Assembly: GCA_030426865.1 (NCBI GenBank)
Contig: JAUHXN010000024.1
Location: 1 to 18,117, forward strand
From: a bacterium
GTDB lineage: Bacteria; Bacteroidota; Ignavibacteria; Kapaibacteriales; UBA2268
Length of the DNA stretch: 18,117 nt
Direction: 5' to 3'
Part shown: positions 1 to 8,200 of the stretch, piece after piece
How the letters are laid out: every line of letters begins with the position of its first letter
How positions within the stretch are numbered: the first letter of the stretch is position 1
The notes under the pieces: model-generated
Databases searched by the model: none
The model's input: the letters and a program-made list of their open reading frames with translations, nothing else
Told to the model about the DNA's origin: nothing
Position numbers and translations under genes: made by a program

Positions 1-142
1 ATAGACGTTGTTTGCCTTTCTGATTTGCCCATCTACCATTACCATCCATTATGATGGCAATATGCTGTGGAATCTTACCAGTAGCTTTTATTAATTCTTG
101 TTTGTCCTTATCTTCAGGACTTTGTTCTTTTATCCAAGACAT
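1..142 (-). CDS. uppS: Isoprenyl transferase (undecaprenyl diphosphate synthase), 5' part only
   Basis: The enzyme condenses isopentenyl diphosphate with farnesyl diphosphate to make undecaprenyl diphosphate, the lipid carrier for peptidoglycan and surface glycans. Only the first 47 codons are here; the gene runs off the left edge. Translating the minus strand from the ATG at 142-140 gives a hydrophilic leader of about 23 residues, then IPQHIAIIMDGNGRWA. This is the family hallmark: Asp33 in IMDGNGRWA matches the catalytic Asp of the E. coli enzyme, and the GNGRW loop binds substrate phosphate. The leader is somewhat longer than in many homologues, but no internal ATG precedes the motif. The gene is divergent from HU. 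A possible -7 element on the minus strand (TATTTTTG, 176-169) lies 26 nt upstream of the start. The motif makes the identity secure. Confidence 0.93.
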   Translation of the reverse strand, partial: MSWIKEQSPEDKDKQELIKATGKIPQHIAIIMDGNGRWANQKGKQRL

Positions 143-172
143 ATTGTATTTGTACAATTAATGAGTTACAAA

Positions 173-204
173 AATAGTTTTTATATATAGAAATAAAAAC
201 TATT
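173..204. repeat. Perfect inverted repeat in the uppS/HU divergent region (operator candidate)
   Basis: AATAGTTTTTAT (173-184) is followed by an 8-nt spacer and its exact reverse complement ATAAAAACTATT (193-204). The arms are 12 bp with no mismatch, but very AT-rich. Its left end overlaps a leftward -7 candidate (TATTTTTG, 176-169) for uppS, and the repeat would cover that promoter's spacer. I see no good TTG for the uppS -33 box. It could be a repressor site or an AT-rich cruciform. A terminator is unlikely between two divergent starts. Confidence 0.5.
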
Positions 205-236
205 CCCATATAATTTATTAAATTTTAGATAGTTGC

Positions 237-268
237 TTTGTTTTTTAATATTTGCGTTCGTATATTTG
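237..268 (+). promoter_or_regulatory. Bacteroidota-type promoter for the HU gene
   Basis: TTTG at 237-240 is separated by 20 nt from TATATTTG at 261-268, an exact match to the Bacteroidota TAnnTTTG -7 box at normal spacing. Transcription would start near 274-276, giving a 5' leader of roughly 45 nt before the GTG start. The inferred start rules out the longer HU reading frame that begins at TTG 233, because that codon lies upstream of the transcript. Confidence 0.65.
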
Positions 269-319
269 CTTCCCTTAACGGATAATTATTTAATATTGTT
301 TCATAAACGGAAAAATCAA

Positions 320-637
320 GTGAACAACAAAAATATAACAAAAGCAGATATCGTAGAAGTTATAGCTAGTAATACAGGTCTTACAAAAGTTGAAACTAAA
401 GCAGTAGTAGAGGGTTTCATAGATACAATCATTACTACAATAGCTGAAGGAAAGCGTATCGAGCTTAGAGGTTTCGGTGTTTTCAAACATAAAGCTAGAA
501 AACCAAGAATGGCGAGAAACCCTAAAACTGGTGAAGAAGTGAAATTGGACAAGAGATACGTTCCCGTATTCAAAGTTTCTCCTGACTTCTTTGACAAAGT
601 TAATGTTGCAATTAAAGATGAAAAAGGCGAAAAATAA
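320..637 (+). CDS. HU/IHF-family DNA-binding protein
   Basis: This is a small nucleoid protein that binds and bends DNA as a dimer. From the GTG at 320 it is 105 residues, close to the usual 90-100. Visible hallmarks are the N-terminal helices (TKADIVEVIA, TKVETKAVVEGFIDTI), the GFGVF strand at residues 51-55, and the beta-arm tip ARNPKTGE at 65-72, whose RNP proline intercalates into DNA. The frame is open upstream to TTG 233, but the 29 extra residues are hydrophobic, unlike HU, and precede the inferred transcript start, so I chose GTG 320. C-ending codons (TTC, GAC) are frequent, as expected for an abundant protein. It is followed 24 nt later by the 30-residue basic protein, probably in one transcript. 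HU or IHF subunit type cannot be decided from sequence alone. Confidence 0.93.
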   Translation: MNNKNITKADIVEVIASNTGLTKVETKAVVEGFIDTIITTIAEGKRIELRGFGVFKHKARKPRMARNPKTGEEVKLDKRYVPVFKVSPDFFDKVNVAIKDEKGEK

Positions 638-661
638 ATTTAATTAAACAAAGGGTGATAT

Positions 662-754
662 ATGCCAAGTGGTAAAAAGAGAAAGGGCAAGAAAATGTCC
701 ACTCACAAACGTAAGAAAAGATTACGTAAGAACAGACACAAGAAAAAGAAATAG
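662..754 (+). CDS. AURKAIP1/COX24-domain small basic ribosome-associated protein (30 aa)
   Basis: A 30-codon ORF begins at ATG 662 and ends at TAG 752-754. It encodes a peptide that is more than half Lys and Arg, starting MPSGKKRKGKKMSTHKRKK and ending in RKNRHKKKK. This is the short bacterial form of the AURKAIP1/COX24 C-terminal family, annotated throughout Bacteroidota. Mitochondrial relatives are small-subunit ribosomal proteins (mS38), so the likely role is binding rRNA in the 30S subunit. That placement is inference from family knowledge. A Shine-Dalgarno-like GGGTGAT ends 4 nt before the ATG, unusual for a group where such sites are scarce. It lies 24 nt after HU, so the two are probably cotranscribed. 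Its length means routine gene callers would miss it. Confidence 0.85.
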   Translation: MPSGKKRKGKKMSTHKRKKRLRKNRHKKKK

Positions 755-782
755 ACTAAACTAAAAGTCTAAAGTAATTATA

Positions 783-837
783 AAAACTGCCGATATTAAC
801 TAGTATGACAAGTACAGTTTCTAATATCGGCAGTTTT
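783..837 (+). promoter_or_regulatory. Long perfect hairpin enclosing the start codon of the next ORF
   Basis: AAAACTGCCGATATTA (783-798) and TAATATCGGCAGTTTT (822-837) are exact reverse complements. They form a 16-bp stem with a 23-nt loop (799-821). The ATG at 805-807 lies inside the loop, and the 3' arm encodes codons 6-11 of the downstream ORF. Stable RNA pairing here could expose or block the start. The 3' arm is followed by TTTTAATTTTAA, so it could instead act as a leaky terminator after the HU unit, although a 23-nt loop is long for that. A second small stem (TAGACT 752-757 with AGTCTA 766-771) lies just upstream, at the stop codon of the 30-aa gene. Confidence 0.6.
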
Positions 838-1188
838 AATTTTAACCCCAAATCTGAGGTAATCGCTTCGGAAGCACTGTCGCTAGCGAAAGACGACCTG
901 AAAGACTTATCTAAAAGCTCATTTTCCAAAGTATTCAACCGAGTGGATAATTTCCTCGATTTCGGTACTACTAAAAACTTCGATTTCAGTAATTTCGATA
1001 AAGAAGAGATGAAATCATTCCTGAAAGTAATGTCAACCCTGATGAAAAAAGGAATAGTCGGATACGAATACTACGAAGTAAACGGCAAGATTGAAAAACA
1101 CTTCATGACTACCTCCCTAGGTAATCGACGCTTATACAATGCAGAATGGAAGGAACGCAAAGACAGCCGTGGCGGCTGGTTGGTGTGA
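805..1188 (+). CDS. Uncharacterised 127-residue protein
   Basis: I do not recognise the family. The protein has no signal peptide or membrane segment. An N-terminal half rich in Ser, Asp and Phe is followed by a compact region with the look of a small alpha/beta fold: KSFLKVMSTLMKKG, then GYEYYEVNGKIEKHF, then SLGNRRLYNAEWKER. It ends GGWLV. Coding character is supported by strong C-ending bias: Phe is TTC in 8 of 11 codons and all four Tyr are TAC, against mostly T-ending codons in the long genes nearby. HU shares this bias, so high expression is one explanation and transfer another. There is no Shine-Dalgarno site, and the start codon lies in a hairpin loop. The stop is 4 nt from the convergent decarboxylase. 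A later start at ATG 1009 would remove the first half and is less likely. Confidence 0.7.
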   Translation: MTSTVSNIGSFNFNPKSEVIASEALSLAKDDLKDLSKSSFSKVFNRVDNFLDFGTTKNFDFSNFDKEEMKSFLKVMSTLMKKGIVGYEYYEVNGKIEKHFMTTSLGNRRLYNAEWKERKDSRGGWLV

Positions 1189-1192
1189 CACA

Positions 1193-2650
1193 TTACTTAT
1201 AATCCCTTATACCTTCTTCTAACAGTTCTAATATAATATCAAGATGATATTTGTGGGTACGGAAAGAAAGAACAGCTATTCGCATCCAAAACTCTCCATC
1301 GAGTGTGGTTGAAGATATAAACACTCGTCCATCATTGTGGATTATACTAAGTAGCTTTTTATTAATTTCATTAGCATCACCTGATTTTGGTATAAAGCGG
1401 AATGCAGCAACTGTTAACTCTGGATCTGGCCCAACTTCAAAACCTAACTCCTGTACTTTCGCATAAAAGTAGCGAGTAAGCCATATTTTCTCTGATAAAC
1501 AGGCTCTGAATGGAGCAATACCGTGCAACTTCATAGGTACCCACATTCGCAATCCACGGAAATGACGGCTCAGCTCGGGTGACAAATCAGCGGGGGAGTA
1601 CTCTTGTTGGTAGTCTTTGGTGTCTTGCATATAGTTAGCATCGTAGGAGTTAGCTTCTAATAAATGATTTATATTCTTAACCATTACTATTCCAACTCCA
1701 TAAGGTAAGAACATTCCCTTGTGTGGGTCTAGTATCACAGAATCAGCCCTATTTATACCAACTAATTTATCTTTTGTCTCATCACAAAGCAAGAAAAAAC
1801 CACCATAAGCGCCATCAATATGATACCAAAGGTTGAATTTCTCAGCAATATCTGCTAACTTATCCAATGGGTCAATCGCACCTACATCAGTAGAACCTGC
1901 GGAAGCGACTAGCATAAAAGGTTTAAGTCCATCAGAAACATCTTTTTCTATTTGCTCAGCTAATAGTTCGGGATTCATTCTGTATTTCTCGTCCATAGTT
2001 ATATATCGCAACTGAATTTCGTGTAATCCCACTATTTTAAGTGCTTTAGTTACGCAATGGTGAGCTTGTTTCGTCAAATATATAGTACTAATTTCTATAT
2101 CCTTTGACTTGATTTTCTTAGCTATTCGAGCTGTTGAGATTGCAATCAAATTAGCCATACTACCACCTGAAGCAAGATTACCTCCAAATCCTTGCTTATA
2201 TCCTACCAAATCACCAATCCAATCGATAATCTGATTTTCTATTCGAACTGCACCTGGAGTAGCAAAGAAAACCCCAGCATAACGATTCATGACTGCCGCC
2301 AGATAATCACCTATTGCCGCACCGTAAATACCTCCTCCGGGAATATAGCCAATATGACCACCTGAAGCTGGGTTTATCCCTGCTCTATCTACGTTCTTCT
2401 TCAGAAAATTAATTATATTATTTGTATCGGTTGGCGTCTCTTCGAATGGGAAATTTTCAAATGCTCCATCGTTTGTATAGTCATTAATAAATGCCTTTTT
2501 GGAATGTATTTCATCTAGGAATTGCTCGGAATATTCCGAGACCTCACTCATATATTCTGATCTCTTTTTTCTATTCGGTTCTAGTTCTAGTCCTTCTTTT
2601 TCGTACTTACTTATTAATTTCTCTATACTTTCTAAATTCATTTTTTTCAT
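1193..2650 (-). CDS. PLP-dependent group II amino-acid decarboxylase (aromatic/glutamate decarboxylase family)
   Basis: The enzyme would remove the alpha-carboxyl group of an amino acid with pyridoxal phosphate, giving an amine and CO2 in the cytosol. Its 485 residues match the family's usual 470-490. Visible features are a PLP phosphate-binding stretch (NLASGGSMANL, 158-168), the His pair at 197-198 where one His stacks on PLP, the pyridine-nitrogen Asp279 in HIDGAYGG, and the Schiff-base Lys311 in LDPHKGM. The overall pattern is closer to aromatic-L-amino-acid decarboxylases (tyrosine, DOPA, tryptophan) than to GadB, but the substrate cannot be fixed by eye. The start is the first of two nearby ATGs (MKKMN); the second would lose only three residues. 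It begins 9 nt after the acetyltransferase stop, so the two form a unit. Confidence 0.9.
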   Translation of the reverse strand: MKKMNLESIEKLISKYEKEGLELEPNRKKRSEYMSEVSEYSEQFLDEIHSKKAFINDYTNDGAFENFPFEETPTDTNNIINFLKKNVDRAGINPASGGHIGYIPGGGIYGAAIGDYLAAVMNRYAGVFFATPGAVRIENQIIDWIGDLVGYKQGFGGNLASGGSMANLIAISTARIAKKIKSKDIEISTIYLTKQAHHCVTKALKIVGLHEIQLRYITMDEKYRMNPELLAEQIEKDVSDGLKPFMLVASAGSTDVGAIDPLDKLADIAEKFNLWYHIDGAYGGFFLLCDETKDKLVGINRADSVILDPHKGMFLPYGVGIVMVKNINHLLEANSYDANYMQDTKDYQQEYSPADLSPELSRHFRGLRMWVPMKLHGIAPFRACLSEKIWLTRYFYAKVQELGFEVGPDPELTVAAFRFIPKSGDANEINKKLLSIIHNDGRVFISSTTLDGEFWMRIAVLSFRTHKYHLDIILELLEEGIRDYK

Positions 2651-2659
2651 TTATGTTTA

Positions 2660-3142
2660 TTATTCTTTGACAACATAATGTTTTATCATCTTAAAATATG
2701 TCAATTTCACACCATTTCGCTCAGCTACTTCCTCATTTTTTACTTCAAATCCTTTAGAAAGAAAAAAAGGAACTGCGGTAGTACTAACGTTTGCATCTAT
2801 TTTTTCAAATTTGTAAATTTTTGAAGCAACTAGCATTTGTTCTAATAGAAGAGTTCCTACACCATTTCGTTGATGAGTAGTACTTGCATATAGCAAATCA
2901 AGATAACCATCTTTTGTGATTGAAGAAAAGCCAAGTAATTCATCTAATTCATTGATACAGACATAGAAAAGCTGTTCATTAATCTTCTGAAGAAAACGCT
3001 CTGGTCTGGTATCGTCATCAAGCCAAGCTTCGATTTGTTCAGGAGTATAATGTTTAGAGTTAATGATTTTTACAGTATCATAGTATAGACTTAGCACTGC
3101 ATCAAGGTCATCATTTTTTGCTCTTCTGATAGAAATTTTCAT
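2660..3142 (-). CDS. GNAT-family N-acetyltransferase
   Basis: It is predicted to transfer an acetyl group from acetyl-CoA to an amine. At 160 residues it has the normal single-domain GNAT layout: MKISIRRAKNDDLDAVLSLY at the N-terminus, a central strand (YLDLLYASTTH), and motif A with the pyrophosphate loop QRNGVGT at 91-97. It ends with the motif B region AVPFFLSKGFE. It resembles the YafP-like group of GNATs; the substrate is unknown. Being the upstream partner of an amino-acid decarboxylase, it might acetylate the resulting amine, which is inference from position only. A weak promoter candidate on the minus strand (TTG at 3202-3200, then TAAATTTT at 3180-3173, 19-nt spacing) overlaps the start of the divergent gene. 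Confidence 0.88.
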   Translation of the reverse strand: MKISIRRAKNDDLDAVLSLYYDTVKIINSKHYTPEQIEAWLDDDTRPERFLQKINEQLFYVCINELDELLGFSSITKDGYLDLLYASTTHQRNGVGTLLLEQMLVASKIYKFEKIDANVSTTAVPFFLSKGFEVKNEEVAERNGVKLTYFKMIKHYVVKE

Positions 3143-3201
3143 CTAAGTTTTTTAATATTTTCGTATATTTTAAAAATTTATAATTAAAATAAGGAAAAAC
3201 A

Positions 3202-5178
3202 ATGAAAAAATATATACTTTTTTTAATAATCTGCTCATTTTTATATACGATTAATACTTCAGCGCAAGTTGGAAAACAACAAACATTATTCGTCAAAACC
3301 AATTATAATCAAGATGGGACAGTGACCCTTAGTTGGCCTAAGGATGATTCTTTCGAAGGAGTTTATTATATATTTGAGAATAGAGCAAAGTTCAAACAAG
3401 ATTACAAATATATTGGGAATGTTAGTGCCCCAGCTTTTGAATGGACAGACCAAAGCTATACTAATGGTCAGATAAAAGAGTATAAGATTGAAAAGAAAAA
3501 CTCAAGTAATCAAACAGTCTCCTATGACTTTATAACTGTTGGTAATGAGGTTAATAGATATGGACTTTCTGGAAGTATATTGATACTTGTTGATGACACT
3601 CATTTTGATTCCCTCTCAACTGAGTTAGATATTTTAGTCAATGATTTGGAGGGGGAAAGTTGGGAGGTAACTGTTATGCCTGTCTCAAGAGAAATGACCC
3701 CACCTCAAATTAAAGATTTGATAAAAGTGACTAATGAAACTAGCAAATTTATGCTAACAACACTGTATCTAATCGGTCACGTACCAGTTCCTTATAGTGG
3801 ACATTTTAGCACTACAGGTGATTGGTATCCACCAGATGGTCACACAGAGGGTTCTGGAAATCATACTGGTGCTTGGCCAGCTGACCTATATTATGCTGAT
3901 TTGGATGGGGTTTGGACTGATGCGACCGTGAATTACGAAGCAAGTGCTCAAGAAAGAAATAACAACAGACCTGGTGATGGTAAATTTGACCAAACGAGAT
4001 TAGTAAGCGATATTGATTTGGAAATTGGTAGAGTTGATTTCTATGATATGCCGGCATTCGCAGAAGATGAACTTACATTACTTAAAAACTATTTGAACAG
4101 AGCGCATCTTTGGAGAACAGGACAGCTAGAAACTATTGATAGGGGATTAATAGATGATAATTTCAAAGGGTATATAATTGGTAATACTGGTTATAAAGCT
4201 ATGGGTGCATTGATAGGAACTGATTCATTATTCGAAGATAGAGACTATTTGAATGAGCTTAAAACAGGTCAATATATACTTAGTTTCGGAATGGGAGGAG
4301 GATCTTACAGTAGTTGTGGTGGAATTGGAAAGACAGCAGATTTCGCGGCAGATAATATCAATACTATATTTACTGGGATTGCCGGTAGTTACTTTGGTGA
4401 TTGGGATTCCAAAAATAATTTATTAAGAGCTGCTCTTGCTTCTGGTGCATTAGCTAGTTTTTGGGGCGGAATTCCTAACTGGTACTTACACCCAATGTCA
4501 GTTGGAGAATCTATCGGTTATTGCGCTAGATACTCAATGAACGCCTCTTATGCCTCATTTAATGGTAGTCAGTTATTGATACACGTTGCTCTTATGGGAG
4601 ACCCAACACTAAGGTTCCGCCCAATTTCTCCATCTGGAGAATTGCGACTAACTAACTCGGTTGATGGTATTCTATTAGAATGGGATGAAGTAAATGGTGA
4701 TATTGATGGTTATAATCTATATAGATTAAATAACGAAACTCTAGAAACAGTAAAAGTTAATGATGAAATTTTAACTGAAACATCATATCTTGATTTGGAG
4801 TGTCCAACTGGTCAGTTCTACTATCAACTAAGAACAGCAAAAAAGGTATCAACAGCTTCAGCAAACTATTACGCCCTGGGAGTTGGTTCTGCAAGCGAGC
4901 CAATTGATTTCATCACTTCTGTTGCTTACAACATAAACGATGGTTTTGGAATAGCACCTAATCCATCTTCAGGTCATTTCAGATTACAGTTACCACAAGA
5001 TATTGTAAATGTCAACAAATTAGTAATTCAAGATATGACTGGAAGAAATTTACTAGAACTAGATGGTAATTTCACATCAGAAAGTACGATTAATACTGGC
5101 TTACCTATGGGGACTTATATGCTTTTAGCTAATACTAACAAAGGTCAATTCGTAGAGAAGATACAGGTAGTTAGATAA
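3202..5178 (+). CDS. Secreted C25 (gingipain-like) homologue with Fn3-like modules and T9SS sorting domain
   Basis: A Sec signal peptide (about 1-21, ending NTSA) is followed by a beta-sandwich-like module (26-110) and a caspase/gingipain-like alpha/beta region (about 120-475). An Fn3-like domain follows (about 478-568: ILLEWDEVNGDIDGYNLYRL). The end is a T9SS type A sorting domain (about 580-658) with IAPNPSSG, an LVIQDMTGR strand and a closing GQFVEKIQVVR. It should be exported and attached to or released from the cell surface by T9SS. C25 traits include LASFWGGIPNWY (418-427), the GESIGYCAR helix and LMGDPTLRF near the domain end. Where active gingipains carry the nucleophile Cys after the strand, this protein reads TGIAGSYFGDWD (391-402) with no Cys. 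Cys372 lies in a Gly/Ser-rich loop. It may therefore be a non-peptidase relative or use another residue. AAGGA lies 7 nt before the ATG. Confidence 0.8.
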   Translation: MKKYILFLIICSFLYTINTSAQVGKQQTLFVKTNYNQDGTVTLSWPKDDSFEGVYYIFENRAKFKQDYKYIGNVSAPAFEWTDQSYTNGQIKEYKIEKKNSSNQTVSYDFITVGNEVNRYGLSGSILILVDDTHFDSLSTELDILVNDLEGESWEVTVMPVSREMTPPQIKDLIKVTNETSKFMLTTLYLIGHVPVPYSGHFSTTGDWYPPDGHTEGSGNHTGAWPADLYYADLDGVWTDATVNYEASAQERNNNRPGDGKFDQTRLVSDIDLEIGRVDFYDMPAFAEDELTLLKNYLNRAHLWRTGQLETIDRGLIDDNFKGYIIGNTGYKAMGALIGTDSLFEDRDYLNELKTGQYILSFGMGGGSYSSCGGIGKTADFAADNINTIFTGIAGSYFGDWDSKNNLLRAALASGALASFWGGIPNWYLHPMSVGESIGYCARYSMNASYASFNGSQLLIHVALMGDPTLRFRPISPSGELRLTNSVDGILLEWDEVNGDIDGYNLYRLNNETLETVKVNDEILTETSYLDLECPTGQFYYQLRTAKKVSTASANYYALGVGSASEPIDFITSVAYNINDGFGIAPNPSSGHFRLQLPQDIVNVNKLVIQDMTGRNLLELDGNFTSESTINTGLPMGTYMLLANTNKGQFVEKIQVVR

Positions 5179-5198
5179 AGAAATATATTCATTCTTCA

Positions 5199-5230
5199 AA
5201 TGCCTCCTTTCTCATTGGAGGCTTTGAATA
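5199..5230. terminator. Probable bidirectional terminator between convergent genes
   Basis: GCCTCC (5202-5207) and GGAGGC (5217-5222) form a 6-bp GC-rich stem with a 9-nt loop. Two A-T pairs extend it beyond one T-T mismatch (5199-5200 with 5224-5225). It is 23 nt after the T9SS gene stop and lies between convergent genes. The U-tract is weak in both directions (TTTGAATATTTT on plus, ATTTGAAG on minus), so efficiency is uncertain. Confidence 0.5.
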
Positions 5231-5278
5231 TTTTAAAGTCGTATTCAATCTGTCTCTACTTTCTTTAATTTGTTGCCC

Positions 5279-8200
5279 CTAAAAATCATATCCTAAAGAG
5301 AACAAATACTGTGGAGTTGACCAATTGTCATAAGACTTAGCCCATGCTATATCTACTTTGACTGGTAATCCTAGGAAATAACTTCTAATACCTATACCTG
5401 ATGAAATTAGTAAATCATCATATTCTTTTTGGAATGTAAGTGGATTTACTATTCTTGTTGCATTGAAAGTATCATCCCAAGCAGCACCGACATCTAAGAA
5501 AACTGACCCCATAACCCCTTGTATTAATATAGGCAACGGCCCTGCAACTAATGCTGTAAGTAGTGGGAATCTGAATTCGGCATTTGTAACGAAGTATTTG
5601 TTACCACCTTTTTCTGCTATAGAAAAACCACGAATAGGGTATTTGAAGTTCATAAATGCAAAATCTTCGGGGTCTTCAAATGGAAGAGTGTTGTTCGTAA
5701 ATGATCTGTTCAACCAATTGTCTGTACCACCTAGATAAAATGACTGAGCATTGGTCCCAAAACTAGCACCACCAGTGAATTTGAATGCAAATCCCATATA
5801 ATCACTTATTGGGTGGTATGATCTGATATCAGTTTCGAAAGTATAGAAATTCAACCCATCATCAAATAATTTTGGACTCATTAGAGCTTTGAAATTATAT
5901 CTAGTACCCTCACTGGGACCATATAATCCAAATAGTACATCGTCGTGGACATATTTGAATTCTGGAACAACTAGTGTACGAGTCACTTCAGGTATTCCTA
6001 CAAGTCCAATCTCTGCTTTTGAGAGATTGTAAAATGTCATATTGAACTCAGCTCTGTTGAACAAGTCAAATGGGTATTGTGATGAAATAGCTGCTCCGTA
6101 ACTTCTAAATCTTTCTAGTGAACCAAAAGAACGGGCAGCAAATCCGGCATACTGAAAAGCAGAAAACTGATAATCAACAATACCTGTTAAATAACTATAA
6201 GCTCCGAAGAAATTACTATTCCTCAAATCAATTAGGAAGTTCGCTGAGAAATAGAGCTGGTGATTTCCCAATTCATCACTAAATAACATCTGGGTACTAC
6301 CTTGAGGCCCAAAAAATGTACTATAACCAGGATTAGCCAAAATCAAATCTGGGGTAAACTTGATTACATAGTCTTTAACTCTGAAATATCTGCTAATAGT
6401 CGTGTCTTTAGATTCAGCTATATTCTGAACCTTGTCATTCGGTTTTACTAATTCTTGATTCTCAAAATCAATGTTAAAATCACCATAACTAATCAGTTTA
6501 TCGTCTTCATCTTCTAATAATGTATCTTTTTCAATATTCGCAATTGCTTTTATTAGACTGTCCCTTTTGAATATTGATTGCTTATATTGAGTAAGCGGTA
6601 GTTCTTCCATCTCTAATTTTCTATCGAACGGATAGTCAATTTCAAAAATGTCATATCCTCCGTCTATCTGAGTGCCGAAAAGAACTTTGCTGTCATCAGG
6701 TGCTAATGATATTTGTGTTATTTCTTGTAAAGAATTAGTCAAAGGACGTGTTGATTTAGTTGTCAGATTCATCTCATATAAGTTGCCGATACCATTTTTA
6801 TCTGAGACATAAAGCAATTTACTTTCGTCAGAAGATATAGCTATAGATGTTTTATTGTTTTGTATATCGTAAGTTAATCGCTCACAAACATCATTTCCAA
6901 TTTCAATTTTATAAACTTCAGTTCCACCATAATTGAAATCCCACATATCTAATTTGACTGAGCTGACACGGGCATTGGTCTTATCACCTCTATCAGAGAT
7001 AAAATAGATACTCTTCGAGTCCGGCGACCACTTAGGTGCTTCATCACTGAATACATCATCCGTGACTTTCGTTAATTCCTTAGAGTCAAATCGATACATA
7101 TACAAATCACTTTGCTCTTTATCCGAACCAACAAAGATTAATTTCTCACCATCGGGGGACCACTGAACAGATTGAATTGATTTTATACCCCATGTTAATT
7201 TTTCATAGGCGCCTGTCTCTACATCAGTTATAAATACAGCGTCTTGTCCACCAGCTTTCGCCGAAATTGCAAGCTTAGTGCCCTCTGGATTCCAAGAAAT
7301 ACCTGGTGCAAGCATATTTAGATCTTCGAAATCTTGTCTTCTGAAACTTGAAGTCAGTGTTCTTATTTCTTTATTTTTCTTCAAATCATCCATTACAGCA
7401 ATTACGAAAACACCGTTATCCTCAGAGATAAATGCCATCTTTTTTCCATTCGGTGAAATAGAAGGTCCAGAATTATAAAAGTTCCTAAGTTTTTTCCTAT
7501 CTGTAATCCGATTAGAAATCTCTGGTAAAGATTTGAATATACTCAAATCAGGCCAATAGATTCTCTTTATATCTCGTTCCCACATTTCATTGAATTCTTC
7601 CAAACTCATATCAAAACTACTTTTGAACGCAATCTCTAGATTCTTATGTATATATAGTCTATTAATGAAATCAGCAACTTTTTCTTCCCCATATTTATCG
7701 GCTATGTACCAATAAAATGTTTGACCTACTCTATATTGAGCGTAACCACTAATTCTTTGTAACTCTGGCAAATCCTCACTCATAGTTACATCACGCATGA
7801 ACATATCAGTTTTAGTATCCATTCCGTCATTACTTAGATACTCACACAGACCTTCATTTAACCAGCCTGGTAAAAAATACCCTCTGTTCTGGATAGAAGA
7901 TTGCAAAGTACCACCGTGGAATAAGTCGTTGACTACTCCGTGAACAAGTTCGTGATGGATAACGTGACGAAATTGAGCATAAGAACCTTGGAATGGTACA
8001 ACAACCCTGTTTTTAAATAGTTGAGTTACACCACCTACATTTTCAGATAAGAAAGAGTTGATTATATTATTTTGTTGGAATTGGTTGTGAGAGTTAAATA
8101 CTATGAAAGTAATCCTTCTTTTTAGGTCATATTTTAGGTTCTCTTCTATAGAAATAAGTGCTCTTTCTGCCTCGACAGCAGTGAATTTGGCTAAGTACTC

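Noticed and set aside
233..319. N-terminal extension of HU starting at TTG 233 (29 extra hydrophobic residues)
   Set aside because: It begins upstream of a well-matched promoter box (261-268), does not resemble HU, and the GTG at 320 gives a normal-length protein.
3202..5178. The T9SS protein as an active gingipain
   Set aside because: No Cys is visible at the expected nucleophile position, so active-peptidase annotation is not supported; only homology is claimed.
5463..5738. 91-codon plus-strand ORF inside the envelope protein gene, and similar opposite-strand ORFs within the decarboxylase, dinB and glmS genes
   Set aside because: They are antisense shadows of well-supported genes, with no ribosome site, family resemblance or independent promoter.
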